64,000 nucleotides of DNA from Centropus unirufus (taxonomy: Eukaryota; Chordata; Aves; Cuculiformes; Centropidae), in contig VYZI01000284.1 in assembly GCA_013397695.1 (NCBI GenBank), positions 356,551 through 420,550 on the forward strand, written 5' to 3'. The notes under the pieces are model-generated. The model did no database searches. It saw nothing but the letters and a program-made list of their open reading frames with translations, and was not told the DNA's origin. Of the stretch, positions 1-12,831 are shown one piece after another (positions within the stretch are counted from its first letter, which is position 1; the number at the start of each line of letters is the position of its first letter). The position numbers were made by a program, and so were the translations under genes.

Positions 1-3000
1 TGAGTCATACTTTAAATGTTAGAAGTTTTTTTGGAAATCAGTCTTGGGAAAACTAAAATGGAAAAAAGCCCTAAAAGCCTTGTGGAGAACTTCTGAACTC
101 TGTGTAAAGTATTAGATTAATTTAATTTTGAAAGATTTGGGGGTTGAGCTGTAGATGACAAAATTCTTTCAGAAGACTTGTGAAATCCCTTGGATTTGAA
201 AATCTTTTCCCCTTATTTTCTGTACCTTGCTAAAATAGTCTGCTTTGAGCTAATTTTTCACTGATTATGTAATTTTATATTCTTTTGAAGTTGCATTTTA
301 ATTTTGTGGAACAATTTTTTGTTTTATTGAGAAAAGTAATTGTGTAATTTCTGCTTAGAAAGACAAGAGATGTCTTCTTCAAATTTCTCTGAATCCTGCT
401 GATGACTTGGAACAGTCAAGAAAGAAGATTCAGCTGAATCTTAGAAAAATTCAGAAGTAGTACCATGTGGGGAGATAATACTTTGTATTTCCCTCTCTAG
501 ATGCAACATCGTATCTCCATCCTTATTTACTTAAATAACAAAATGTTATTTGATGGTCACCACTACAACAACTCATTGTTGTCATAAGGATTTTATAGAA
601 AGTACATAGTCCACAGACAAATAGTCCGGTCTTGCCTCCAAATAACTTTAAGTCAAAAATACATTGAAGACCTTTCCTAGATCAGGGCTGAAACAAATCA
701 GTTGAACAGGCAATTGAAAATACATATAAAAATGGTAAATGAGGGGAATTTAGGATGCATAAATAAATGAGAGACACTTTTGTATTTGGATAGTGGTCTG
801 GATAGTGATTCTGTAGAATTTAGGGAGATCTTATATGTATGGAGAAGATGCTGCAATGGAAGTAATTTATTGAAGCAAATGCTGATATGGCATGACAGAC
901 AGTATAAATTTTAGGTTGTCACTTCATTTTGATTGTGTCTTTTGGCCAACCATACCAGCTTAGCTGAACGAAATCATAATTTTCAGACTTTAAGTGGAAA
1001 CTTAGATCGGTTTAGTCCTCAGTTTAATCTTTTGTTTCATTTGATCTGATAATGTATTAATGCAGGAATTCAACCCTTTAAATTAATTTTTAATTATTTT
1101 GAAACAAAATTTAAATTAAAAGATTTAAAATTGTGAAAATGCTAATATAAACTTTCTCATTGGAAAAATAAATGTAATCTTCCCAATTCCTGAATTTCAG
1201 AAGTTTATTTCATATGAAGCAACTGCCCTTTAACTCACCCTTACTTTTAATGGTCAGGTCTGACGTACTGGCTCAAACTTCTACACACTTGTAAAGTTGT
1301 TCAGTTTGATTGTCTATAATCACGTTTGGACCTCTCTCTCCCTCCCCTGTGCCAGCCATTCTAACTGAAGCAGTAGGTTTGCGTCTTCTTCATATTTTCC
1401 TGTCCACATCAGTATTCAATGGGGAGATTGTTTTACTGAGCTAGGTAGATGCACAAGTATTTCCTCTCCCTTACTTTAGAATTCGTGCAGAGTAATTGCC
1501 AATAGTATGAAGACAATATTGGGAAATTTTATCTTTCCTTTTCCTTTTGTTTCTTTACAATAGAGTAGAAGCCAACATCTTAGCAAGTTCCCTTTCTGCA
1601 AATTATTTCAAGTTCTGCGGATCATAGTTCAAGAAATTCTGATGCTTGAGATTTCAGGAGAAATGACTGCCAGAATTTTAATATTACAAACTCTGTTCTT
1701 TCCCCTCATTTTCCTGCCAGACCATTGCTATCACTTTAATCAGATTTTATTCAGGTTGTCTCCTCTTTAGTCCTTAAACTGAGAACACTGATGATCATCT
1801 GAATGCAAAGCTTACTGTATGACTGTTACTCTTCTCATACTGCAGCTGTAATTTTTTAAATTATAGAAAATATCTGTGAAATATAAATACAGAAGTTAAA
1901 TTGCAGTGACAGTGGAAATGAGGTCAACATAATAAACCAGCAGCACCAGATAGAATGTGAAGAATACGGTAGTGGATAATAACTGATGAAATCAGGTAAT
2001 TCTGTTCTCAAGGCCATAAAAATAAAGGTTCTGTAAGAGGCAAAAGTTAAATTTCTCTGTATAATGACTAATAACATTTAGCTACATTTAAGAGGTTAGC
2101 TCGGCTTTTAGTAGTGCAAATGAGATCTTATTTAGTATGACAGAAGATGGATAAGACTTCAAGTGCTGTAGGTTTTCTAAGCACTAACCAAATATTATCC
2201 AAATACGCAAAGCTCAAAAAAAACCATCCATATGGAAAACAAAGTGCAACGTGAGCCAGAGTGTCTTGAGGTCCAGGATTGCTCCCCACCTTGTGGTGAC
2301 CACCTGGAGTTGCCCCTTGTTGCTGTATGCAGCATAGGTGGGAGGGAAGCATCTCCATTCCCTACATAATTTATGGCAATTATATTCAGAAGAGAAAGCA
2401 AGACTGGGACCTTCAGGCATCTGATGTCTGCAAAACAGAAAGGATGTTCCCAAGGGACTGTGGACAATGATATGTTGAAGGGTCCTACTTCCTAATTGTC
2501 CCTGTTGAACAAATGGTCTGCATTGTCTTGGTTATTTTCTGCGCTGTTTTGGGGGGTCTTCCCTCTGGCTAGGGAAGAGAAATGTTGTCTGTATGTACTG
2601 GAGAAAAGGAGGTAGAAGAAAGAGGAGGGGAGACAAGCAACCATTTGCTCCAGACCTGTCATGGGATCAGAATATGTAAGCTTTTGGATCTGGAAATGAT
2701 AGAACTTTCCAGGATCTGTCAGTTCAGATGAAGGGCAGTGTTCAAGATATATGAAGCCTTTGCTCTTTAGAAGGTTGTCAGCTAATTTAATCCACACCTA
2801 ATCTTGAAATTAAATTCTTAAATATTGCTATGCTGAAGTAAATGCTTGACAGAGCAAATAAAAAGAAAAAGCTAGTACCACAAACTTTGATTCAGGTAAA
2901 TTGACTCTATCCATACAAAAAGTCTTGCTGGCTTCAATAGTTAAAGACTAATTGGGTGACTGAATATTTGTAGTATCTAGACTTTAACTAGTGAAATTAA

Positions 3001-3667
3001 TTACTAGAAATCTAACAGCACAAATCAAATGTGCTAAGAAATTCTTCAATTCCTGCGTTGCTGTGATGCATAGAGCCTCCAAAATGTTTTGGAACACTTT
3101 TCTGCATACAAATATTAAATGGCTTTTGTTGACAAACTGTACAGAAGAGATACCACAGGGGGAAGGAAGGATTGTTTTATAGATGAATAAAATAAGCAGT
3201 AGTGAGTAGGTTTTGATGCTATAGTATACAACACTGAACTATCAAATCAGCTTTGGAAATTGATTTAAACTATACATGAGCTAGCATAAGCTTGTTGATG
3301 TAAGTCTGTCCATAACAGAACTCATTATAATTTACCAGTTCTGTTTAATACATTTCATTTTATCAAAGATCATATTTATCATAATGTGAAAAACCACGGT
3401 AAACCCCAAAATTTTACCCCAATGTCGAAAGTGGCCCCAGTATTCTGAGTTAGTTCAGTTGTAAATGCATCTTTTTTCCATCACCTTCATTGTAGAAAGC
3501 ATAAGGTTTTGTATTAAAGTAACGATTTTTAACACCTCTGTACAGGGAGAGCTGATGAAACACACGGATTTAATTATTTGCCTAAGGACATACAAACAGA
3601 ACAAAGGCTTGGGTGGAATACTGACATAGAAGCTTGCCAGTCCAGCCTGTGTCATTCTCCCCCTTTA
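1..3667. other. Unique A+T-rich DNA, no gene seen
   Basis: This stretch holds no reading frame longer than about 100 codons and no recognisable repeat. Composition is strongly A+T-rich, most so near 1075-1140, where short runs of A and T form several small AATTT/AAATT palindromes. The minus-strand frames at 2128-2797 overlap each other in different phases and have no domain-like content. I see no promoter, CpG cluster or splice-bounded frame. Confidence 0.6.
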
Positions 3668-4198
3668 CGGTAGTTTCATGAGATCCCACCTGGAATAGTG
3701 TCTAGTTCTGGAATCCCCAAAATAAGAAGGATATGAAACTGCTGGAATGGGCCCAGAGTAGGCTACAAAGATGCTCAGAGGTGTGGAGCAACTCTGTTAT
3801 GAGGTCAGGCTGAGAGAGTTGAGGTTGTTCAGCCTGGAGAAGAGGATGCTTCAGGGAGATCTTACAGGTGGCCTACTAGTACCTGAAAGGAGTGTACAAG
3901 AAAGCTGGGGAGGGGCTATGTACAAGGGCATGTAGTTATAGGATGAGGGGGAATGGCTTTATGTTGGGGAGGGGAAGATTTAGGTGAGACATTAGGAAGA
4001 AACTCTTCATGATGAGGACGGTGAGGCCCTGGCACAAGTTGTCATGGATGCTCCCTCCCTGGAAATGTTCAAGGCCAGGTTGGATGGGACTTTGAGCAGC
4101 CTGATCTATTGGGAGGTATCCCTGCTGATGGCAGGGGGCTTGGAACTAGGTGATCTTTAAGGTCCCTTATACCCCAAATTGGTCGTCTATGATTCTAA
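3668..4198 (+). mobile_element. CR1 LINE, 5'-truncated 3' end (copy 1)
   Basis: This is the 3' end of a CR1 (chicken repeat 1) non-LTR retrotransposon in forward orientation. Recognisable CR1 landmarks follow in order: the 'cacctggaatagtgt' segment near 3690, 'ttcagcctggagaagagga' near 3828, 'cattaggaagaaactcttc' near 3991, 'gaaatgttcaaggccaggt' near 4062, and the terminal 'tatgattctaa' ending at about 4198, where CR1 elements carry a short ATTCTATG-type repeat instead of a poly-A tail. The implied C-terminal ORF2 translation is broken by frameshifts and stops, so the copy is inactive. Loss of the 5' end is normal for CR1, which inserts by target-primed reverse transcription. The left boundary is good to about 10-20 bases. 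Confidence 0.93.
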
Positions 4199-6046
4199 GA
4201 CCTGACAGTTGGCTCTATAAAATATCAACACGAGTATCGTTACAACTCAGACGGTGTAGTTCACAATCAATACAAGTAGACTTATCACCTTTCTGAATAT
4301 ATGGATATTTATTTTTAGGATAGCCCCAGTCCTTAAGTTAAGCACACTGACAAGCAAGCGCTTAATCTGTCTCTCTACTGGCTGGACCAGGAACATCATT
4401 TGGTAGCTCCAAATTCTCAGCAATACCCTCTTTGTAGAAGGATTCTCAGTAAAGCCTGTGATTAATTAAGGTGTTCACGGTAGTCAATCTGAATATGTCC
4501 TACAGTCATTATATGAAATGCCCAAAGAGAATCACACAGTGTAGATAACTTATCTAAAGCATACTTATTATCCACATGTATTTCTTAGTGTCTGTAGGCA
4601 TCACCTGCAGAATCCCAAAGCTCTATAAAAAAGATATTGCCACAACGCTAAGAAACATGCCATTGAAAAATAAATCACAAGCATAAACACATTCATTCCT
4701 ACAGTGTGGCATAAATATTTTTTTTTTCAATTAGACAAGATGTTCTGAGTAGCATAAATCCCTTTTATTGTTCTGTTTGGTTTGGTACTTAATCAGTTAC
4801 TTTCCTGAGCAGTGAACGCTCAACACTTAACTTTCCTCTCAGATAAGTGCCATCAATTTGCAAGGTGATTTAGAATGCAAATCATGAAGACTGTTCAATA
4901 CCGCTAGCTCCACTCCTTTATGAATCAAGACCCTATAAAACTTTGTCAATATCTGTATTAAACACTTACTGACTGAATTTTCATAGAAGCTTTGTTCAGC
5001 AGGCACTAGTGTTCCCAACATGAACCTCCATCATTAGGCAAGGACAGGCATTGGTTTTGTATTTTTCTAACGATTATCCTTATGGATATAGTATGTATAA
5101 CTCGAATAAAGGGATGTACACACATATACACATACAGAAGTGAAAAATCTGCTCATCAAGTCATAACAGAATAGGGCAAAAGGTTGTATTTTCTGAATCA
5201 TTACAATAAAACTATATTAAAAATTATAAAGAAAAGCTATATATATATTTTGACACAAACACATACATATAATACATTTCAAAGATTGGAACTGGAAGAA
5301 TTAGCAAAAATACAAGAAAAAACAGACTAGCTACCTGTCTGTAAGTCTTTCTTTATGATTTTATGTGTTTACCTTTTTTTTTGCATCAGAAGCTGGGATG
5401 TTAAAAACCCTAAACTGGCTAAAGCAAGGGGAGTTTTGCCTTTGATTTCTGTAATGGCAAAACTTCATCCTGTGAGAAATGAAAAGGGATTTGATTTGGA
5501 TCTAGCTGACCAACATGCTATGTTAAGTTTATCATCCAAAGGCAGTAATATTGTCAGTAATGAAACAAAAAAAGATAAAACAACAATCCCAACTGCAAAT
5601 TGAGGATATCATCCAGGAATATTTCAGTTTTAAACATAATGGTTTGGGATTTAGTTTTTGGCCAAAAAAAAAAATTAAAAAAATAGATGCCTTCCTAACT
5701 TCCCTGTCGATGAGCAGGAAAGAAAGCTCCATAAGTGGCTTTGTGCCAGTGTTGACAGCTCAGTGCTTGGAGAATCTTTGAGAGGCAGGTTAATCCAGAT
5801 TTTTAGTTGTTTTAGTATGTAATATCAACATAAAACAGCTGGAACAGGATTGAACAGCAATTTAAAAACTGCGGAAAATTGTTTATTAAGGATTTTTCTT
5901 CATTACTCCAGCTTTATGGTAACTTAAAGTCCCCTTGAAAATACCAAGGCAATTCAGGTTTAAGGTGTTGCATGATACAAATACAGTCATCCAGTCAGAA
6001 TCAAATCCCAACCTCTAATAACAACTTACTACAATGGTGTCAAATT

Positions 6047-6074
6047 AAAAAAAAAAAAAAAAGAAAAAAAAAAA
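6047..6074 (+). repeat. A-rich tract
   Basis: Sixteen A residues (6047-6062), one G, then eleven A (6064-6074). The sequence to the left is not a recognisable retroposed transcript or SINE, so this is annotated as a simple homopolymer tract and not as the tail of a retrocopy. Confidence 0.9.
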
Positions 6075-9000
6075 GAACCCAAAGCCTGCCATTAACACTT
6101 TCATAAAAAGTGTTTTTTTATCTGTTAAATCCAGCCATTTTATGGCTTCTGAAAATACAGGCATATCTTTAGGTTATTTTGACAGTTATGTAGAAAGATC
6201 ATAAAAAATGTTTCCCCTATGGAACAATTATTTTCTAAAATGATGCTACCTGAAAGTTATCTTAAAAAAATACATATTTTGATGTATGTATATTTTGAAA
6301 ATTCTAGTAAGTTTATTTATTTATCCATTAACAAATTTTGGAAAACATTTTATAAAGAAAAATGATAAATTAGCTATTTTTCTTTTGATAAATTACTTAT
6401 TTTTGTTAATATAAAATAAATTTGTTCAACTTGATTTTTTTTTTTCACTTTGTCAGTATACCAAAAATTTGTTTCTAAATGCAGCAAGGATCTTTTCATT
6501 GATGTTATGGAACTGTTACTGCATTAAAAACAAACCAAAAAACCCCACCACCACAAAACTTATCTATAGTTAAAAAGAAAAACTGAATCTAAATTTAGTT
6601 TTTGGCCCCAGGATCTATCAGCTCTCTGCATACTATTTGCTATTTATTATGCGTCAAATAAAAGGAGTTCACAAGTCATCTCTACAGCTTGTCGTATGTG
6701 CAGTCTAATTTGATGTACATATAGTAACAGAGTATCCTGTAGCAAGAAGGAAACTTTTGACCTTTCCTCCTTTTGGAGAATACACAGAGTTGGGGATTCA
6801 TCCAAATTGTTCCAGGTACATATGACATGATGTATGGTGCTAGAAATGTTCCTTACTGCGGCAATCAGGATGCTTTTATCAGTCAGTAGCTCTAGACTGA
6901 CTGACCTTAACTAACCCAGTTGTTTAAGGGCAATATGTGACCCAAAAATGAACTTCTCTGCTATGAGAGCAACTAGTCTGCATGTGAAAAGGTTTGCTTT
7001 AGGTCTGTTCAATTTCTGTTCAGAGTTAGGTTAGCACTTATTTTATCTGTACCCATCCATCCATTAATGTGAATTATGCCCTAGTTCTGGAAGTAGAAAA
7101 AAAAACTTCACCTCTCTGGCTTGTAATGATTTGGTTGTGCCTGGTATGTAAATTGCCTGCTGCTACCATTACTAGATAGTCAAACAATTATTATGGGGAA
7201 GAAAAGCATTCAAATTGCACCTATTTGGTGAAAAATAAGTACTGCTCAGCAAAACCCTATCACCTGCACACCCCAGGATTGAAAACTTACTGGTTAAAGA
7301 TTTAAATGGGTTTAGGATTGGCATGGTGTCACCATTGTGCAAATCCTTCATTAAATATTAAATAACAGAAAAATGTCTTAGGGTCACACAGTGTGTGATT
7401 TATGTGACAAAGCCCTTGTGGGCTGAATTTGTCAAAGGCAACTCATAATTCTAGATTGTTTCACCGAACAGCACAGAATATTTTTGTTGTGGTGGTGGGT
7501 GGGAAGAGATTTGTTTTCTCATTATACTCAGTGTGGTAAAGATTTCTCTCTGTCCTTAGACACCTTTCACATGAAGAAGCCAAGCCCTAGGGCTAAGCAA
7601 AAGAGATGGGGAGAGGTGGGTGCCCTTCCCTTGCATTAAGCCACTGCTGATAACGGCTTTCTGTTATATGCATGGATTGGGACTCAGTTAGATCGTCAAA
7701 TAAAAGTAATAAAAATATGACATTTTTCTAAACATTTTTTATGCATATACCAATCAGAAGCTGTTTAAAATCTGAAAACTGTAGGCCATGTGGAGTTCTT
7801 GAAAGACTTGCATATGTGTATAACTTAATATCATCTCAGAATTATTCTTCTGAGACTTTCTAAACAATTGTGTCCATATAAATCCCTATTGCTTTGTTAA
7901 AAAATATATATGTATATAAAAAGTAGGTAGTAATTTTCTTCCTCCACCCCCTCAAAAATATATATATAAGTTACAGCCAGAAATTATTGCTTGTGTTCCG
8001 TACTCTAGGAAATACAAAGGCAAATTCAAAAAAGACCTTGTCTCCTTTCTTTCTCTAAAACACAATTTATTGCTTTAAATCATAAAAATAAAACAGTCAA
8101 ATGTTGCATAAGAGACCCTCAGCAGAAATAAAAGAAAAGAAAAGGAAAAACTGAACTTCCCATAAACCCAAATCCCGTACAGTAGAGCTTTCTACAAGAC
8201 CATAATTAAATAATCCCTGAAGGACTTGTGGAGGAGGGGATAAGCTTTCCAACATGATGAAAGAAAAGACCCTGTTATTATTATTTGATTTTATTTTTAA
8301 GAAGGAAAGAACTAAAAAAATATATGCTTAAGGTGGTCTACAGTGAAAAATATTCCATTCTGAGCAAGTATCCATACAAGTCTCAGCCTTGATACACAAT
8401 AAAACAGAAATTAAAATATGGCTTTGTAACTTGAAGTCAGCAAGTAAATTGTAGCTTTGTTTTAAAAAGTGCACATACTCAACACTAGACAAAGACCTTC
8501 AACTCTGCAGCAGGGCTGTTACTGCTGTCCCTAAGCAATTTTTTCCTTGAGTCTGAGGTGGTAGAAACTTCCAGCTGAAGGTCTGTCTTTCAGGACGTTC
8601 TTTACGGGATGGGAGCCGTTTGTCAAAATTGGAAAGGAGTCACGTATTTATACAAAGCCCTCCATGCAGACAGGTGATTAGGTAGAAAGAGTGACCAGGA
8701 GAGGTAAGGATATCTTGCAAACATTTTACTTTCTCAAATGAAAAAGCAAACTATCAGTGAAGCAGTTAGTGCCCAGCTTTTTAGATTATCTTTTGTTGTT
8801 TTTATTTCAGGAAGGTTCACTTTTGATTAAATGGCTTTCCTCAGACAGAAAAATATCTCACTGGGAGAGCATTTTTAACGTCTCAGACTGTCATATCTTG
8901 CAAAGCAAAATGCTGATAGAGCCTTCTCTCTGCTAAGCCTAAAACTGTGGATACCAGCCCTCCTTACAAAGGTGAAACTAAACATCAGATCTTCTGTAAA

Positions 9001-10653
9001 TACTAGTTAATATTAGAGGATCTGTGAAAGGGGGAAGACACTTCAGTCAAAATCCATCAGGGTGATTTCTGTTTCTTTTGGCAGTATTTGTTGTTCAGAT
9101 CTAAGAATACTCCTTTTTTTATTTTGGGGGGGAATTTATTCTTTTTTTATTTATTAAAATGCTCCCATTTTAACCAAAACCCCACTAAGGATTTCTCTAA
9201 GGACTTCTCTCTTATTTATTTGAGACTAACTGAGAATATGGAGCTGTGTCATGGCTTTGCTTACAAATCTTTCCCGTAAGCACACCTAGTGAATGAAGAA
9301 CTAATTATTTGTTATGGATATGCCCAATGTGTAAAAACTTGGCTTTCTGGTTCTATTTTTCACTATAAAGTTGAAAAGTTATTGTATGTAAAATGAAACA
9401 CACTGCATTGTTTATGAAGGCAGAGAAGATTCGGGTTTAGCTTTGTCTATCCAGCATCACAATTCCATTAAATGTCTTTTCTGGGTCTTCTAACGTAATG
9501 GTAAATCTCATTTGTATGTTTTGTATCTAGGTGTAAACTTAGGTTGGTAAAACTGCTTCTGACTTCCTTGAATGGTACTGCCTAAATTTAAAAGTTGTTG
9601 AGTCAAAGTGGAAAATTGCAAAGAGACAAAAACAATGGAAACATGTATTTAGTAGATTAAAAAGAGCCTTAAGCTGCAGCAAGGAAGCAGCTTTCTTAAG
9701 GGAATAAACTCAGTTGTGTCATATTATTCATGAAGTGCCGAAACTGCCAACCTTAGGAGGGCTGACTGATGATAATCAGCCATTTTGCCTTTCTGCCAGA
9801 TTGTCTCTGGCCATGCACGGACTGGAGGATCTACAAAAGTAGAGGAATGAATGTGTGGTCACATCCAAGAGGAGACCTCAAACCATGATTATGAAACTGG
9901 ATTCTATACATTTTTTTCTGCCGTCTGGTTCCTAACCCACCACCACCAAGCCTCGTTGTTATCACAACAAATATCCGTGGACACAAGGAACAGTATGATG
10001 ATTTTCAAACAATTCTAGAAATATTCTTTGTTTACCCTTTCCTTTTTAATACCATGCAAAATGACAGTGAAATACACAGTCATCATGAATGAAAATCAGG
10101 AAGAAAAGCTGATCAGAACGAGCAGTGAATCTGGGCCATCTTTCAGAACCTGAGATGCTACCATAGCAATGGAAAAGTAAATGGATGTTTTTAAATTATC
10201 CTGACCTTCATAATTGAGAGTACAGTAAATTAAAATCTGACTCTGCGTATAGTTGTGTATTTTTCCTGATAACATCCCTTTAAGTTATATGTGAATACCC
10301 CAGATGTACATACAGTCATCTCAGCTAAAACTGTTTTAATTCCAGGATTTTAAATTCAAAACAATCTCTTTCTGAAGGTATATTAGTGCAGCTGCCAGTG
10401 GATAAGTTGCAATGACAATTGAGAAGCAGGCTGAAAATATGTATATGTTCCTTGCTGTAACTGGGCTACTTTGGTTAAGCACGATATTGTTATACTGCGT
10501 GGAGTTTGAGCTGCAATGAAAACGAATACAATTCATCTCCAAATTAGATGCAGTACCATATGTGTTGTCAATTTATCAGTACACCAACAAAATTGAAGTG
10601 CTGAATGGAAGTGGCTCAGTGACTGTACGCGGCTGTAAGAGTCAGCAAATATT

Positions 10654-10678
10654 GCAGTTAGCTGACTCAGCCAACTGC
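10654..10678. promoter_or_regulatory. Near-palindrome centred on a Maf/AP-1-type motif
   Basis: The 12-base arms gcagttagctga and tcagccaactgc flank a single central C and are complementary except at one position. The core at 10661-10671 reads gctgactcagc, which contains the AP-1 heptamer TGACTCA and matches the 11 inner bases of the T-MARE recognised by large/small Maf and NF-E2 type bZIP dimers. A further half-site-like gtcagca lies just upstream at about 10641. The sequence match is direct; binding is inference, and short motifs of this kind also occur by chance. Confidence 0.3.
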
Positions 10679-12758
10679 TTGTTGATGCATCTCTATCTTT
10701 AGAATTATTGACACATCTCTAGTCATATGGAACTGATATTTAAATGTTACCCTACAGTCAAGCACACATAATGGCTACAGAATTCATGCCTCTGTGTAGG
10801 CTAAAGAATTTGAGGAGACAGTATTGTGACACAAGCTGTGTTTTACTCCCTTGTCGGGTCTGAAAGGAATTGTAGTCAATCCTCCATTCAAACTGATAGA
10901 TCAATTATAATGAACGGTGTAAAATCATATTAAAACTCTTATTTTGCATTACTTCATCACAGAGGTAACTAGTCCCAGATTAGCAGCTTACCCCTGCCTC
11001 TTAGCTGTCTTATTTTGGGAAGAGGAGAAGCGCAGCGTAGCAAAATTTCGCTATATTTGCTTAATATTATGTTTTGCTATAGTGAGTTATTCTACGTCAG
11101 TTGATGAGAGGTAAAAAAAACAAGCTATGCAATATATTTATTAAAAAAATATTAAAAAGTCCCTAAGGTGAGAGAGGGATGAAGAAGCCCATTACAAACC
11201 CAGACCAACTTGGCAAGTTTCCTGTGCTGACATTTTTAACTATTCCCTTATTGTCCTCCTCATCCTTCCAGCAATGTAGAAGAAACTAGAAGAAACACAG
11301 ATACATAAAGCAGGTTTCTAAAGATGTTAGATTCCTAACCTTTTAAAATCTGATCCATAACTCCCACTATTGTATTTCCTTTACAAATTCATTGTATAGC
11401 AACCACGACTCCCTCAGAACCTGCTCAGTTGTTTCATAAAGGACACAGAGACACCATGTAACTTGTGACTCATCAGAGTGCCTATTCAAAGGCAGAAGAA
11501 TCATGACACACTGCTTGTATATACAATACCATTCCCTATTACTGATTTTAGATTTAATTTCCTTGGCTAGGACTGCGTAATTGGATGGACACCATGGGAT
11601 GCCAAATGTACAAAATGGCTTGCAGCTCAAGAGCCTATGAAGAATCTTGACTGAAGTGTCTATGACTTTGTCAGCCCAGGTGAGCCACTGGGGACCTGCC
11701 AAATGATCCAAAGACATTCAAGACAATATATGATTATGTTGAAATTTGCACTGTGGGAAGAAGTGCTAGTATACAAAGGGGCAAAATACACACAATGACA
11801 TTCCTGGGGAAACCAAAGCTGGAAAGGATACGTGATATGTATATTCACAAGATGGCTGTAGACTCTATATCCCTTGCCTTTCAGGTTTTTATCTGCTGTG
11901 AGCAACATTACCTGTATTGTAGTCTACAGAAAAATGAAATTTTTCTCCCTGAAAAAAATGTTACTTTGGAATTAAAGAAAATGGTTTCACCCAGTAAAGC
12001 ACAGGGTATGCATAAAGAACAGAATTGTAGATAATCCAGCTAAAACTGTAGCTAGTTGAGAACAGAAAAGACATTGAGGTTCTATTGCAATTTCTCATGC
12101 AAACCTTCATTTTCAACAGAGATGAGTTTTACCAGGTTTACAAATTTAAATTGAAATAAACCCAGAGAAATGGACTGAGTTATTTAAAAAGCAACAACTT
12201 TATTTGCAAGGATAGAGAACAAACTGTTTTTTAGGTTCACAGGATTGAGTCACATCAACAACAATTTCAAATAGATTTTTCTTTTTACTTTATGCACTTC
12301 AATGTAGTGTACAAAATTAGACTTGGGGAATTTTATTTTGTCCTGTCAGCTGGGGACTGGTCATTTTCTTGTGTAAACCAGAGTGAAAATGAAAGTTAAC
12401 ATGTACCAGTTGAGGTCTAGGCCCAAATCTACGATTCTCAGCTCCTTTGATGTGTTAAGACTGAACAGTAAAATGCAAATGGTGATCACATGTCATTTAT
12501 CGGTGCCATGATTTTTGTATAAACTATTGCAGGGAAAATATTTATGTTCAGATATTTAGTTTAATGTCATGATTTTAGTCTATGTTAATGGAAATAGTGT
12601 GTTCCCTCACCCAAGTATATATGTGACTTCTATGCAAATGAAGAGAGAGAGACTTAAATGCATTAATTACACTAGAGAGTGTTCCACATGTTTTCAAATC
12701 TTGTTTTGCTATCCTTCAAGTATAAGACCTGGAAATAATCATGATATTGACAGCCAGG

Positions 12759-12831
12759 AAAAAACATATAAGAACAAAAAACATATAAGAACAAAAAACA
12801 TATAAGAACAAAAAACATATAAGAACAAAAA
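12759..12831 (+). repeat. 17-bp minisatellite, four perfect copies
   Basis: The unit aaaaaacatataagaac is repeated four times without a mismatch at 12759-12775, 12776-12792, 12793-12809 and 12810-12826, followed by five further A residues of a fifth copy. Perfect identity suggests recent expansion, and copy number may vary between individuals. A small forward open frame runs into the array, but it only reflects the absence of stops in this phase. Confidence 0.97.

Larger units (their letters stand above)
4199..12758. other. Unique A+T-rich DNA, no established gene
   Basis: Nothing here can be assigned to a gene. Visible landmarks are an A-rich run at 6047-6074, a small open frame behind a polypyrimidine/AG sequence at 5390-5603, a near-palindrome at 10654-10678, and a 116-codon minus-strand open frame at 11367-11717. 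The last is rich in Trp and Cys and matches no family I recognise. The rest is plain single-copy sequence without CpG clustering. Confidence 0.55.
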
